Source: Fictibacillus arsenicus (GTDB lineage: Bacteria > Bacillota > Bacilli > Bacillales > Fictibacillaceae). From it: a DNA stretch of 64,000 nucleotides. Positions 44,424-53,088 of this stretch are shown here, one piece after another (position 1 is the stretch's first letter; every line of letters starts with the position of its first letter). The DNA is taken from the NCBI RefSeq assembly GCF_001999465.1, contig NZ_MQMF01000005.1:47894-111893 (forward strand), in the 5' to 3' direction. The position numbers and the translations under genes are program-made. The notes under the pieces were generated by a model that had not been told where the DNA came from, did not search any database, and saw only the letters and a program-made list of their open reading frames with translations.

Positions 44424-44453
44424 ACAAAAAAACCTTACGATTCGTAAGGTTTT
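44424..44453 (-). terminator. Terminator of the tRNA cluster
   Basis: AACCTTACGAATCGTAAGGT forms a near-perfect hairpin followed by T7 on the minus strand, about 15 bp after tRNA-Phe. Confidence 0.85.
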
Positions 44454-44467
44454 AGTATGTATACTTA

Positions 44468-44543
<76 letters not shown>

Positions 44544-44624
44544 ACGTTGTTAAACTGTCCGTTGGCAACCTGTCTCTTCTTATAAAAGAAATGACTGTTG
44601 GTAAATCCGTCGAGACAAAAAATA

Positions 44625-44717
44625 TGGAGGAGGTAGAGGGATTCGAACCCCCGCGGGCTGTTACACCCCTGTCGGTTTTCAAGACCGATCCCTTCAGCCG
44701 GACTTGGGTATACCTCC
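44625..44717 (-). tRNA. tRNA-Ser (anticodon TGA)
   Basis: The minus strand begins GGAGGTATACCC, with anticodon loop CTTGAAA, the long variable arm typical of class II tRNAs, and acceptor GGAGGTA/TACCTCC. CCA is encoded and the discriminator base is T, which is unusual for serine. Confidence 0.95.
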
Positions 44718-44724
44718 TCGACTT

Positions 44725-44801
44725 TGGTGGACCCTGTAGGACTCGAACCTACGACCAATCGGTTATGAGCCGACCGCTCTGACCAACTGAGCTAAGGGTC
44801 C
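44725..44801 (-). tRNA. tRNA with CAT anticodon, probably tRNA-Ile2 (lysidine-modified)
   Basis: The minus strand begins GGACCCTTAGCTCAG and has anticodon loop CTCATAA and a fully paired acceptor GGACCCT/AGGGTCC. The body resembles known Ile2 (k2C-AU) tRNAs and differs from the elongator Met tRNA nearby at 44931-45007. CCA is encoded. Confidence 0.8.
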
Positions 44802-44833
44802 ATGTAAAAAATATTAGTTATGTAAAATAGAAA

Positions 44834-44910
44834 TGGGGCGGACGAGGGGAATCGAACCCCCGAATGTCGGAACCACAATCCGATGCGTTAACCACTTCGC
44901 CACGACCGCC
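44834..44910 (-). tRNA. tRNA-His (anticodon GTG)
   Basis: The minus strand begins G(-1)GCGGTCGTGGCG and has anticodon loop TTGTGGT, discriminator C opposite G-1, and encoded CCA. The acceptor stem contains one T-T mismatch (position 5 against 68). Confidence 0.94.
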
Positions 44911-44930
44911 ATCGTGATGAAAAAACATTT

Positions 44931-45007
44931 TGGTAGCGGCGGAGGGAGTCGAACCCACGACCTCACGGGTATGAACCGTACGCTCTAGCCAGCTGAGCTA
45001 CACCGCC
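44931..45007 (-). tRNA. tRNA-Met, elongator (anticodon CAT)
   Basis: The minus strand begins GGCGGTGTAGCTCAGC with anticodon loop TTCATAC and acceptor GGCGGTG/CGCCGCT (one G-T pair). CCA is encoded. The sequence matches Bacillus elongator tRNA-Met. Confidence 0.92.
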
Positions 45008-45011
45008 AAAA

Positions 45012-45086
45012 TGGCTCCACAGGTAGGACTCGAACCTACGACCGATCGGTTAACAGCCGATAGCTCTACCACTGAGCTACTGTGGA
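45012..45086 (-). tRNA. tRNA-Asn (anticodon GTT)
   Basis: The minus strand begins TCCACAGTAGCTCAG, with anticodon loop CTGTTAA, acceptor TCCACAG/CTGTGGA, discriminator G and encoded CCA. It is the first tRNA in the direction of transcription. Confidence 0.95.
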
Positions 45087-45236
45087 ATAAGAATTAACAT
45101 TATTAAGGACAAGAACTACTATAGCACGTTGACTCTGTTAATGTCAATAACATTTTAAAAGTAATTCAAACGAACACATGTACTTTTTTAGAACAAAAAT
45201 AATATAGCATGCGAAAGAGGATTAAGCAAGGTCGAT

Positions 45237-45719
45237 TTATAGTACTTGGTAATAAAAATAACCAATCATCAAAGCCTGAGTAAATACTTTAATGATCGTC
45301 GTTCCTACAAAAGCAAGAACAGTCCCTATACCAATTGAAACCGCAGATTTAAAACCTGTTTTATGGAAGATCAATTCAGCAAGCACAGCACCTAAAAATG
45401 GTCCTATGAGTATTCCTGCTACTGGTATAACGAATGGACCAGCGATCAGCCCTATTGTGCTCCCCCATAAAGCTGCTTTAGAACCGCCTTTCTTTTTTAC
45501 TGCATATGCATTACCAACATAATCTACAACAAATAAGCTGATAAACAATAAGACCTGTATGATAATAAATAATAGTGAAAATGGTTCAAAAGAAAAAGCA
45601 AATCCATAAATCAAGAATCCGGCTGCTAAAAATAATACTCCTGGCAGGATTGGATAGATCAGTGCTAGAAAACTGATAACAAATACAACTGCAATTAAGA
45701 TCCAATATACAGTTTCCAA
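45237..45719 (-). CDS. yqgC: DUF456 membrane protein YqgC
   Basis: This roughly 160-aa protein is almost entirely hydrophobic with about five helices. It carries the DUF456 features YPILPGVLFLAAG, a central GNAYAVKKKGGSKAALWGS loop and Gly-rich IGLIAGPFVIPVAGILIGPFLGA. It matches B. subtilis YqgC. Both candidate starts are TTG; the one at 45719 has AAAGGTG at 8 bp and is preferred over 45737. Function unknown. Confidence 0.87.
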   Translation of the reverse strand: METVYWILIAVVFVISFLALIYPILPGVLFLAAGFLIYGFAFSFEPFSLLFIIIQVLLFISLFVVDYVGNAYAVKKKGGSKAALWGSTIGLIAGPFVIPVAGILIGPFLGAVLAELIFHKTGFKSAVSIGIGTVLAFVGTTIIKVFTQALMIGYFYYQVL

Positions 45720-45753
45720 ATCACCAACACCTTTCAAAAATAATGATAAGGAA

Positions 45754-45783
45754 AAACCCAGAAGAAAAAATTCTCCTGGGTTT
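45754..45783 (-). terminator. Terminator of the Na/Pi cotransporter gene
   Basis: AAACCCAG pairs with CTGGGTTT, with additional GAGAA/TTCTT pairing. The minus strand then reads TTTTTCC. Confidence 0.8.
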
Positions 45784-45787
45784 CATT

Positions 45788-47407
45788 TTACTTCTCTAAT
45801 ACCGCTTCTGCAATATTTACTGCATGGTCCCCAATTCGCTCTAAATTACTAATAATATCGACGAATACGATACCGGCATTTCCGTCACATGCGCCTTCGT
45901 TCATGCGAATAATATGCTGTTTGCGAAGCGTGCGTTCCATTTTATCTATTTTGTCTTCCTGACTTAGTACTTCTTTCGCAAGATCAATATTGTTTTCTTC
46001 TAAAGCTTTTACAGCTTTATCTACTGTAGATACAGTCAAAGTAAACATCTCATCTAAATCTTGTTTAGCGGTATCTGTCAGACGTACATTATTACGAAGC
46101 TGATAATCTACTAACTCAATAATGTTTTCCATATGGTCACCAATACGTTCAATATCACGTGATGTATCAAGAAGCATAGAATGTTCGTTTGATTCTTGAG
46201 GTGTTAATGGATGCGCAGATAATTTCACAAGATAAGATGTGATCTGGCGGTCTAAATTATTTATTGCTTCTTCATATTGAAGAGCTAAGTCAGAATTCTT
46301 TTTGTCTTTCTCATTAAGGTAAGCAATTGCTTCTTTTAGACCAGCTTGTGAATAGTTAGCCATTCTGATGATTTCTTGTTTAGCCTGGCTGATTGCCATA
46401 GCAGGTGATGTTTCTAGTACGATTTCATCTAGATGTTTGGCTTTGTACTCAATTAAAGTATCTTCGCCTTTAATGATTTTTGTCACAATTAATGCCAGTA
46501 ACCCAATGAACCAGAACTGAATCAATACGTTTGCAAGGTTAAAAGTACCATGTGCGAATGCAATCTGCATAGCTGGTTCTAAGTTAAGTTTTCCTGATAA
46601 AAATTCAATATAGTGTCTAAAAGGAACAAGTAAGATTAAAAAGATGACTGTCCCTAACAAGTTAAAGATAACGTGTGTCAAAGCTGCTCTTCTAGCTGCA
46701 ACTGTTGTTCCAATTGCTGCAAGAATAGCCGTAATCGTTGTACCAATATTATCACCAAATAGAACAGGCAATGCGGCTTTAAGATCAATCATGTTTTGTG
46801 AATATAGTTCTTGTAAAATACCAATCGTTGCACTTGAAGATTGAACTACTACCGTAAATAAAGTACCAATAACAACACCAAGAATTGGATTATCACTCAT
46901 TGAAACGGTTAATTCCTGGAATGCTTCAAGACTTCTCAATGGCTTCATCCCGTCACCCATGAGTTCAAGACCTAAGAAGAGCGCACCAAATCCAAATGTG
47001 ATCTGACCAAAATAGTTGTACTTCGGATTTTTAAAGAAGAATATTAAAATAGAACCAACAGCAATAATAGGCAAAGCATATGCTCCAACATCAAAACCGA
47101 TAATGAACGAGGTTACTGTTGTTCCAATATTCGCACCCATAATTACTCCAATAGCTTGGCGCAATGTTAAAAATCCTGCATTAACTAGTCCAACAGTAAG
47201 AACGGTTGTACCAGAACTGCTCTGAATCAAAACTGTTACAAATATTCCCGCTAAAACTCCCATAAAAGGATTTGTTGTTAATTTATCAAGTATATCCCGT
47301 AATCGATCTCCAGCAGAGTTTTGAAGACCATCTCCCATATACTTAATACCGAATAAGAAGATCCCCAGTCCTCCAATAAACTGAAATAACATTTCTTGAT
47401 AATTCAA
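45788..47407 (-). CDS. Na/Pi cotransporter family protein with PhoU-like domain
   Basis: In this 539-aa protein, residues 1 to about 310 contain two inverted repeats with the signature QSSSGTTVLTVG and QSSSATIGI and the motif GANIGTTVTS. Residues from about 340 to the end are a PhoU-like helical domain (RDIERIGDHMENIIE and SNLERIGDHAVNIAE). The family (NptA/YjbB) moves phosphate with sodium; some members export it. The start is TTG at 47407 after AAGGAG. With pst and phoU it gives a second phosphate route in the window. Confidence 0.9.
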   Translation of the reverse strand: MNYQEMLFQFIGGLGIFLFGIKYMGDGLQNSAGDRLRDILDKLTTNPFMGVLAGIFVTVLIQSSSGTTVLTVGLVNAGFLTLRQAIGVIMGANIGTTVTSFIIGFDVGAYALPIIAVGSILIFFFKNPKYNYFGQITFGFGALFLGLELMGDGMKPLRSLEAFQELTVSMSDNPILGVVIGTLFTVVVQSSSATIGILQELYSQNMIDLKAALPVLFGDNIGTTITAILAAIGTTVAARRAALTHVIFNLLGTVIFLILLVPFRHYIEFLSGKLNLEPAMQIAFAHGTFNLANVLIQFWFIGLLALIVTKIIKGEDTLIEYKAKHLDEIVLETSPAMAISQAKQEIIRMANYSQAGLKEAIAYLNEKDKKNSDLALQYEEAINNLDRQITSYLVKLSAHPLTPQESNEHSMLLDTSRDIERIGDHMENIIELVDYQLRNNVRLTDTAKQDLDEMFTLTVSTVDKAVKALEENNIDLAKEVLSQEDKIDKMERTLRKQHIIRMNEGACDGNAGIVFVDIISNLERIGDHAVNIAEAVLEK

Positions 47408-47581
47408 TATTTACAGCTCCTTATACCTAACTTTTATCGACCTTTGCCATTATCTCGGTTTGTGTTGTTTATGTAAACAAAAACCCGGAATTTGTAACAT
47501 TTCCTTTACAATTAATTAGATATTGTCGGATTTCTGTGCTTCAGGTACACTAAAAAAGCCATACTGTAAAGGAGCTTTTAA

Positions 47582-48124
47582 ATGAAATTACATATCCGAT
47601 TTTTAAGAAGTTTATTTTCCACAAAAGCAATTTCAAACTTCCGTTTATTAGGTGTAGGAAGCACCATTATATATGTTTTGTCCTTAACCTTCCTATGTAT
47701 ACTTCCTGTACTCTTTATATTCTTGTTCAGTTTATTTGCCGCGGAAGATAAACCGCTACAAAATTTTCAAAACTATGGTCTTAACCCCGGCCAGATGCAG
47801 GACTTTGCTTCTTCTGTTAACGGTGTTTTACCAATTATAATAGTCGTAATTTACTTAGCGATGTATATCATATTTTCAGGCATATTGTTTTCTGGTGTAT
47901 CCGTATTGTCAGGAATCGGTCTTCCTATCTCCAAAGTTTTTAACAAAAATCTTTCATACCGGCATTTATGGGTTATGTCTTGTTATTCAATTACCCTTCC
48001 CGTTGTATTATTAACAATTATCTTTTTAATGAATGTGCATATTCCCTACTCCTTTTTCTTATTCTGGGGTCTCACCTTCATTATTTTGGCTATTGCCATA
48101 AATAAGTCTCCAGTTAAAAAATAA
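47582..48124 (+). CDS. yqgB: DUF1189 membrane protein YqgB
   Basis: This 180-aa protein has four to five hydrophobic segments and the family start FLRSLFSTKAISNFR. It corresponds to YqgB of B. subtilis (DUF1189). The ATG follows AAAGGAGCTTTTAA. It lies divergent from the Na/Pi cotransporter gene and convergent with the YpuA-like gene. Function unknown. Confidence 0.83.
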   Translation: MKLHIRFLRSLFSTKAISNFRLLGVGSTIIYVLSLTFLCILPVLFIFLFSLFAAEDKPLQNFQNYGLNPGQMQDFASSVNGVLPIIIVVIYLAMYIIFSGILFSGVSVLSGIGLPISKVFNKNLSYRHLWVMSCYSITLPVVLLTIIFLMNVHIPYSFFLFWGLTFIILAIAINKSPVKK

Positions 48125-48148
48125 AAAGCGGCTTTGCAGCCGCTTTTT
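48123..48148. terminator. Bidirectional terminator between yqgB and the YpuA-like gene
   Basis: AAAAAGCGGCT pairs with AGCCGCTTTTT around TTGC, a symmetric hairpin that serves both convergent genes. Confidence 0.87.
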
Positions 48149-48157
48149 ATAATGTCA

Positions 48158-49033
48158 TTATTTAAATAATGATTTTATAGCTTCAATTAATGCACTTAGA
48201 AATTCGAGTATTTTTTGAATAAAAGATTGTGTCTCTTCTTTATTTAAAAAATCACCTAAATTTTCACTAATGTTCTTTAAATCACTTTGAACTTGATCCC
48301 AATCAATATTTAAGTCTTTCATTTTATTAAACAAAGCAATCAGCCCGTTTAATTCTTCTTGGGTAAGTTCGATTCCCATGTCCTTCGCAACTTTTTCAAT
48401 CAATGCTCGAAGATCGTCTTCAGATTGTACCGGATTTTTTGCAATTTCTTCTTTTACTCGAGTCATAAGCTCAGTTGCTTCTTTTGCACCAATTCTTTCC
48501 CCAAGTTCTGCAGTTTTGACCATTTCTTCATTCGCTACTTGTTTTTGAGCTTCTGGTATTTCGATTTGTGCTGTTGTTTCGTATGCTTTAAGAATCCCAG
48601 TCAAAGCAGCTGTTCCAGAAACTTCAAATGGTGCTGTTACATAGATCTCAGCATCCGTAACACCTGCTGTTGTCAATGCATTCATATACATCTCTTCAGT
48701 TACCCAATTGATATTGTTCGTTTCAACAGTGAGCCCCTGATCTTTTTCGCCTACTGTAATTTTAGAAGATGATATAGCTTTTGAACCAATTTGAGCCTTC
48801 GATATATAATCACCTAAGTACTTGTGTTCTTCTTCATTTGTTACCGTTACGGTTTGGACATCCGCAGGTACATCCATCTCTTTTAAAAGTGAATTCTTCT
48901 GTTCATCTGTAAGATTTTGTCCTAGTGTGACAATTATGTCTCCTGGAGCTGCATCTGCAAACATTTTTAATGGAGCTATAAATAACGCAGCAGCTATAAT
49001 TGACAGCAATGCAAATATTTTTGCCTTTTTCAT
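48158..49033 (-). CDS. ypuA: Secreted DUF1002 protein, YpuA-like
   Basis: This 291-aa secreted protein has a signal peptide (KIFALLSIIAAALFIAPLKMFADA). The mature domain matches YpuA: GDIIVTLGQNLTDEQK, VTNEEEHKYLGDYISKAQIGSKAISSS and YVTAPFEVSGTAALTGILKAYE. The C-terminus is helical and ends in a hydrophobic amphipathic stretch. The ATG lies after GAGAGGTTAACTGT. Its cell-envelope role is unknown. It is not next to the ypu genes here, which differs from my recollection of B. subtilis. Confidence 0.88.
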   Translation of the reverse strand: MKKAKIFALLSIIAAALFIAPLKMFADAAPGDIIVTLGQNLTDEQKNSLLKEMDVPADVQTVTVTNEEEHKYLGDYISKAQIGSKAISSSKITVGEKDQGLTVETNNINWVTEEMYMNALTTAGVTDAEIYVTAPFEVSGTAALTGILKAYETTAQIEIPEAQKQVANEEMVKTAELGERIGAKEATELMTRVKEEIAKNPVQSEDDLRALIEKVAKDMGIELTQEELNGLIALFNKMKDLNIDWDQVQSDLKNISENLGDFLNKEETQSFIQKILEFLSALIEAIKSLFK

Positions 49034-49201
49034 ACAGTTAACCTCTCCCCTCGGTACAACTACATTGATACGTATGAAAATTTATTTTGTGTCCATTGCA
49101 CCTTTCCATTTTACACCAATGCTTGTACCTAAGTCACTTTTAATTTGTCATAAAAAAATGGGACAAGCATATAGTTCAATATGAGAAAGGAGAGGGAAAA
49201 T

Positions 49202-49522
49202 ATGAAACGTTTTTTGACAGGCTGTTCAATTCTTCTAATTCTATATGTGGTTGCGTACGATCTTAAAATTGGGACACTCCCTCAAACTCAACCGGTGAAT
49301 GCAGAAATTCAAACAACAGAAAAAAATAATAATTATAAAACTTATGAAGCTGGTCCTGGAGATACCTTAATTTCAGTAGTAGAAGAACTAAATTCTGAAG
49401 GTGGATATTCCATCACAACAATGATAAAAGACTTTAAATCCCTGAATCCAGGAGTCAATCCTGAAAACATTCAATTAGGAAAAACATATAAATTTCCTAT
49501 ATATAAAAAGGCGGAAAGGTAA
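49202..49522 (+). CDS. yqfZ: LysM-domain protein YqfZ
   Basis: This 106-aa exported protein has an N-terminal membrane/signal helix (FLTGCSILLILYVVAYDL) and a LysM-like domain (TYEAGPGDTLISVVEELN...NPENIQLGKTYKFPIY). The ATG at 49202 follows GGAGAGGGAAAAT. It precedes ispG as in B. subtilis, with a roughly 95-bp gap. The helix contains TGC, but a lipobox is not convincing. Probable peptidoglycan-binding protein. Confidence 0.87.
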   Translation: MKRFLTGCSILLILYVVAYDLKIGTLPQTQPVNAEIQTTEKNNNYKTYEAGPGDTLISVVEELNSEGGYSITTMIKDFKSLNPGVNPENIQLGKTYKFPIYKKAER

Positions 49523-49615
49523 CAATACTTGTCAAAACAAAATAATCCCTGCTAAAATGAACTGATGATAGGACAGAATAATACTGTCAATTTGATAAAA
49601 GGAGCGATTCACCAA

Positions 49616-50716
49616 ATGAGTGAAATCACCCACCGTTCTAAAACAAGACCTGTAAAAGTCGGACCTTTAACAATTGGAGGAACTGACCAGGTTATCGTAC
49701 AAAGTATGACGACTACAAAAACACATGATGTTGAAGCTACAGTCGCTGAAATAAAACGTTTAGAAGAAGCCGGCTGCCAGGTTGTCCGAGTTGCATGTCC
49801 GGATATGCGTGCTGCTGAAGCAATTGCAGATATTAAAAAGCAGATCAGCATACCTTTGGTAGTTGATATTCATTTTGATTATAAGCTAGCCCTTAAAGCA
49901 ATTGAAGGCGGAGCTGATAAAATCAGAATTAACCCAGGAAACATTGGAAGACGGGAAAAAGTTGAAGCTGTTGTAAAAGCTGCGAAAGCAAAAGGTATTC
50001 CAATCCGCATTGGTGTTAATGCTGGTTCATTAGAAAAGAAGTATCTTGAAAAATACGGTTATCCAACCGCAGATGGCATGGTAGAAAGTGCTCTCGAACA
50101 CATCCGGATCTTAGAAGAACTGGACTTTCACGATATTATCGTGTCGATGAAAGCATCTGATGTTAATTTAGCTATTGAAGCATATGAAAAGGCCTCTAAA
50201 GCATTCAATTACCCATTGCACCTTGGGATAACTGAATCAGGTACACTTTTCGCAGGAACTGTAAAAAGCGCAGCCGGTCTTGGCGTAATTCTTCATAAAG
50301 GTATCGGAAATACACTCCGCATTTCACTAAGTGCCGATCCTGTTGAAGAAGTTAAAGTTGCCCGGGAATTATTAAAATCCTTCGGTCTCCTTTCAGATGC
50401 AGCAACTTTAATTTCATGTCCAACATGTGGACGTATAGAAATAGATCTTATTTCAATCGCAAATGAAGTCGAAGAGTATATTTCAAAAGTACGTGCACCG
50501 ATTAAAGTAGCCGTTTTAGGATGTGCAGTTAACGGTCCTGGGGAAGCAAGAGAAGCTGATATCGGTATTGCAGGCGCTCGCGGCGAAGGTTTGCTTTTCA
50601 GACATGGTGAAATTGTACGAAAAATTCCAGAAGATCAGTTGCTGGATGAGCTGAAAAAAGAAGTCGATATTTTAGCAAAAGCACATGAAGAAAAATTAAA
50701 AGCACAGCAAGCATAA
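49616..50716 (+). CDS. ispG: 4-hydroxy-3-methylbut-2-enyl diphosphate synthase (flavodoxin), IspG
   Basis: This 366-aa enzyme of the MEP isoprenoid pathway reductively converts MEcPP to HMBPP with a [4Fe-4S] cluster. Cluster cysteines are in SCPTCGRIE and [16 protein letters not shown], and the N-terminal [18 protein letters not shown] is typical. The frame is open to 49565, but the ATG at 49616 ([16 protein letters not shown]) has AAAGGAG 11 bp upstream. The next pathway enzyme, IspH, is at the right end of the window. Confidence 0.95.
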   Translation: MSEITHRSKTRPVKVGPLTIGGTDQVIVQSMTTTKTHDVEATVAEIKRLEEAGCQVVRVACPDMRAAEAIADIKKQISIPLVVDIHFDYKLALKAIEGGADKIRINPGNIGRREKVEAVVKAAKAKGIPIRIGVNAGSLEKKYLEKYGYPTADGMVESALEHIRILEELDFHDIIVSMKASDVNLAIEAYEKASKAFNYPLHLGITESGTLFAGTVKSAAGLGVILHKGIGNTLRISLSADPVEEVKVARELLKSFGLLSDAATLISCPTCGRIEIDLISIANEVEEYISKVRAPIKVAVLGCAVNGPGEAREADIGIAGARGEGLLFRHGEIVRKIPEDQLLDELKKEVDILAKAHEEKLKAQQA

Positions 50717-50718
50717 AA

Positions 50719-50748
50719 AAGCTCCCCATACGGGGGCTTTTTTTTGCT
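50719..50748 (+). terminator. Terminator of ispG
   Basis: AAGCTCCCC pairs with GGGGGCTT around ATAC and is followed by T8. Confidence 0.87.
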
Positions 50749-50872
50749 TAAAACAAGAAAGGATGCACGATTCTGTGAAATTGAGGAGTTAAATTAAGGG
50801 TATTGTCTGCTCTATATGTACAATATTAATTTTTGTTTGTATGTAATGAACAGTTTTATCAAGAAAAAGATT

Positions 50873-50945
50873 AATTCCACGGTAATGAGAAAAAATCCCA
50901 CGTTTATTTAAATAATCCCACGTTAGACACTTGAAATCCCACGTT
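50873..50945. repeat. Four direct repeats of AATCCCACGTT spaced 20-21 bp
   Basis: Three exact AATCCCACGTT units start at 50894, 50914 and 50935. A fourth, AATTCCACGGT, starts at 50873. Steps are 21, 20 and 21 bp, close to two helical turns, so all sites face the same side of the DNA. The 316-bp gap between ispG and yqfX otherwise holds only the ispG terminator. Confidence 0.75.
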
Positions 50946-51032
50946 AAATTGCATTTATCGATTTTTCGACAAAACCGTGAAATGCAAGATAAAAAAGAAG
51001 AAGCCTCAGCTTCTTCTTTGCTCCTTCTTACG

Positions 51033-51398
51033 TTAAAAGAATGGTGCGAAAAATAAAGAAATGATTATGGAAACGATGCCGAGTCCAATTGCCCAATTCC
51101 CTAGAGTATTCGCACCTTGTCTTCTGGCCACAAATCCAACGATAATACCTGCTGCCCCAAACAAAACTGGAGCAATAAACAAAGAGAGAACAGAGAGGAT
51201 TAAAGCAATTACACCTGTTGCTTTTCCGCCTTCTCTTTCGCGTTCTTCTTCATGCCCGCGCCTATGGTCTCTGTCTGCTAAACGAGGACGTTCGCTTTCA
51301 GGATAAACCATATCACTTTTTACGGGTACAGCTTCAGCTGCCATCTCTTCCCGATAGTCAACTTCATTTATATTACGTTCATTTCTGTCATCTGCCAT
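51033..51398 (-). CDS. yqfX: YqfX-like membrane protein
   Basis: This 121-aa protein has a highly charged N-terminal half (REEMAAEAVPVK, DRDHRRGHEEEREREGG) and two C-terminal helices (GVIALILSVLSLFIAPVLFGAAGIIVGFVA and WAIGLGIVSIIISLFFAPFF). It matches the B. subtilis yqfX position after ispG. The ATG at 51398 is taken over 51401, since GAGGGGG gives better spacing. Function unknown. Confidence 0.8.
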   Translation of the reverse strand: MADDRNERNINEVDYREEMAAEAVPVKSDMVYPESERPRLADRDHRRGHEEEREREGGKATGVIALILSVLSLFIAPVLFGAAGIIVGFVARRQGANTLGNWAIGLGIVSIIISLFFAPFF

Positions 51399-51491
51399 CA
51401 TGTTTCCCCCTCTTTTTGTCTTAAGGAGCGTTCTTATTATGGCATTAATTGACTCATTTCATAGATGTTAAGTTATGGGGATTGATTCAAA

Positions 51492-51524
51492 AAGGAAAGA
51501 GGCCTACATAGCAGGCCCCTTCCT
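51492..51524 (-). terminator. Terminator downstream of the DUF1540 gene
   Basis: AAGGAAAGAGGCCT pairs with AGGCCCCTTCCTT with one or two mismatches. It begins at the stop codon of the DUF1540 gene and is followed by a short T-rich tract. Confidence 0.7.
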
Positions 51525-51736
51525 TAATGTTTTGATTTAAAAGTATGACAACATGTTTCAGCTGGATCATGTGCATGATCTTTGTGAGCAGCCTCTCCAA
51601 CTAATTCTCCAGTGGCACTCATGTCATAAGAATTATTTGCATGTCTGTCAATTTCAACAAGTATCGCATCAGCGATACAGTTGTTTCCTTCACCCCAATA
51701 GGTGCAATTCGATACATTACACTTAACCTCAGGCAT
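51524..51736 (-). CDS. DUF1540 cysteine-rich protein
   Basis: This 70-aa protein has the DUF1540 pattern VKCNVSNCTYWGEGNNC and the end ETCCHTF, so it is probably metal-binding. The middle carries several His and acidic residues (HKDHAHD). The ATG at 51736 follows AAAGGAGG; the upstream frame is not used. It lies next to zur, which makes a zinc-related role plausible but not shown. Confidence 0.85.
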   Translation of the reverse strand: MPEVKCNVSNCTYWGEGNNCIADAILVEIDRHANNSYDMSATGELVGEAAHKDHAHDPAETCCHTFKSKH

Positions 51737-51805
51737 AAAAAAACCTCCTTTACTTATAGCTTGGCTAAAATAAAGGAGGAGCATACTTAAAAAAAATTCT
51801 TAATT

Positions 51806-52231
51806 TTATTCTTTGCAATCTCTGCAATAACCATAGATCTCGAATTTATGACCAGTGACATCAAACCCATTCAATTCACTGTTTAACACTTCCATCGGAC
51901 ACGTATGAATGGACTTTGTGCTTCCGCAAGTTAAACAAATTAAGTGATGATGATGCTCATTATGGGAACAAGTGAACCGGAATTTCCGTTCACCTTCCCA
52001 TTCTGTTTCTTCAAGTAGTCCAAGTTCAACGAATGTTGTTAAGTTTCTGTAGATCGTATCGAAACTTAATCCCGGATATTGACTCTTTAGACATTCTTGA
52101 ACATCTTTTGCAGAAAGATATCTTTTTTCACGTGCAAAGAGGGTAAGAAGATCTTTTCGTTTTTCTGTGTATTTGTATCCTTTTTCTTTTAACAAATCCA
52201 TTGCATCATCAATTGTTAATGTGAATTTCAC
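51806..52231 (-). CDS. zur: Zinc uptake regulator Zur (Fur family)
   Basis: This 141-aa Fur-family repressor has a winged-helix domain (TEKRKDLLTLFAREKRYLSAKDVQECL, DTIYRNLTTFVELGLL), the His cluster HNEHHHHLICLTCG, and C-terminal CRDC giving the structural zinc CxxC pairs. It is the third gene of the zinc ABC operon, with a GTG start at 52231 2 bp after the permease stop. It therefore probably controls its own operon through the Zur box upstream of the ATPase gene. Confidence 0.94.
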   Translation of the reverse strand: MKFTLTIDDAMDLLKEKGYKYTEKRKDLLTLFAREKRYLSAKDVQECLKSQYPGLSFDTIYRNLTTFVELGLLEETEWEGERKFRFTCSHNEHHHHLICLTCGSTKSIHTCPMEVLNSELNGFDVTGHKFEIYGYCRDCKE

Positions 52232-52233
52232 AG

Positions 52234-53076
52234 TTATCCCGCCTTCCGTGAACCCATAAGCTTCTTATAGAATATAGACAAGCTCAAAATAATAATCAGG
52301 CATACTACAATTGTACCACCAGACGCCAGATCCAGATAATAGGATAAAAACATTCCAGCGATGACTGCAGTTTCACCAAAAAGAACTGACAACCAAATCG
52401 TTTGTTTAAATCCAGTAGCGATTCTAATGCTTGCTGCTACGGGTAGAGTCATAAGAGAAGAAACCAAAAGGATTCCTACAATTTTCATGGATGCAGCAAT
52501 GACTAACGCTGTAATAGCCATAAATGCAATCAATATCCAATTACTTCTGATTCCTGAAAGCTTACCCTGTTCTTCATCAAAAGACAGAACAAATAACTCT
52601 TTATACATAAAGAAAACAAATGCAAGTACAACCACTAGTATTGCAAAAACAGTCCAAACGTCCGATTGCTTAACCGCTATAATGCTGCCGAATAAATAAT
52701 TAAACAGATCTGTATTGAATCCATCTGCCATTGAAATAAAAATAACACTTAAACCTATTCCAGCTGACATGATAATCGGGATTGCTAATTCTTCATAATG
52801 CTTATAAACTTTTCGAAGCTGTTCGATAAAAACAGCACCTCCAACAGAGAAAGCCATACCCATGTATATCGGATTAGCTCCGGCAAATACTGCAAACCAC
52901 TTTCCGAGCAGCAGGTTTGCTGCAATTCCAGCCAGTGTTATGTGCGAAAGAGCATCCGCAATAAGAGCTTGCCGCCTAACAACGATAAATACTCCTAACA
53001 CTGGAGCCAGCAAGCCGACCATAATTCCTGTTAAAAATGCATTTTGCAGAAATTCATACTTTAAAAAAGGTAACAT
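52234..53076 (-). CDS. Zinc ABC transporter permease (ZnuB/ZurM type)
   Basis: This 280-aa permease has about eight helices and the family stretch RRQALIADALSHITLAGIA. It matches ZnuB/AdcB/ZurM permeases. It sits between its ATPase and zur. The order ATPase-permease-zur is the Listeria zurAM-zurR-like arrangement. No separate solute-binding gene is in this operon. Confidence 0.9.
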   Translation of the reverse strand: MLPFLKYEFLQNAFLTGIMVGLLAPVLGVFIVVRRQALIADALSHITLAGIAANLLLGKWFAVFAGANPIYMGMAFSVGGAVFIEQLRKVYKHYEELAIPIIMSAGIGLSVIFISMADGFNTDLFNYLFGSIIAVKQSDVWTVFAILVVVLAFVFFMYKELFVLSFDEEQGKLSGIRSNWILIAFMAITALVIAASMKIVGILLVSSLMTLPVAASIRIATGFKQTIWLSVLFGETAVIAGMFLSYYLDLASGGTIVVCLIIILSLSIFYKKLMGSRKAG

Positions 53077-53088
53077 CCGTTCATCCCC

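Noticed and set aside
50749..51032. CRISPR-like array from the AATCCCACGTT repeats
   Set aside because: Units are only 11 bp with about 10-bp spacers and no cas genes are near; it does not fit a CRISPR.
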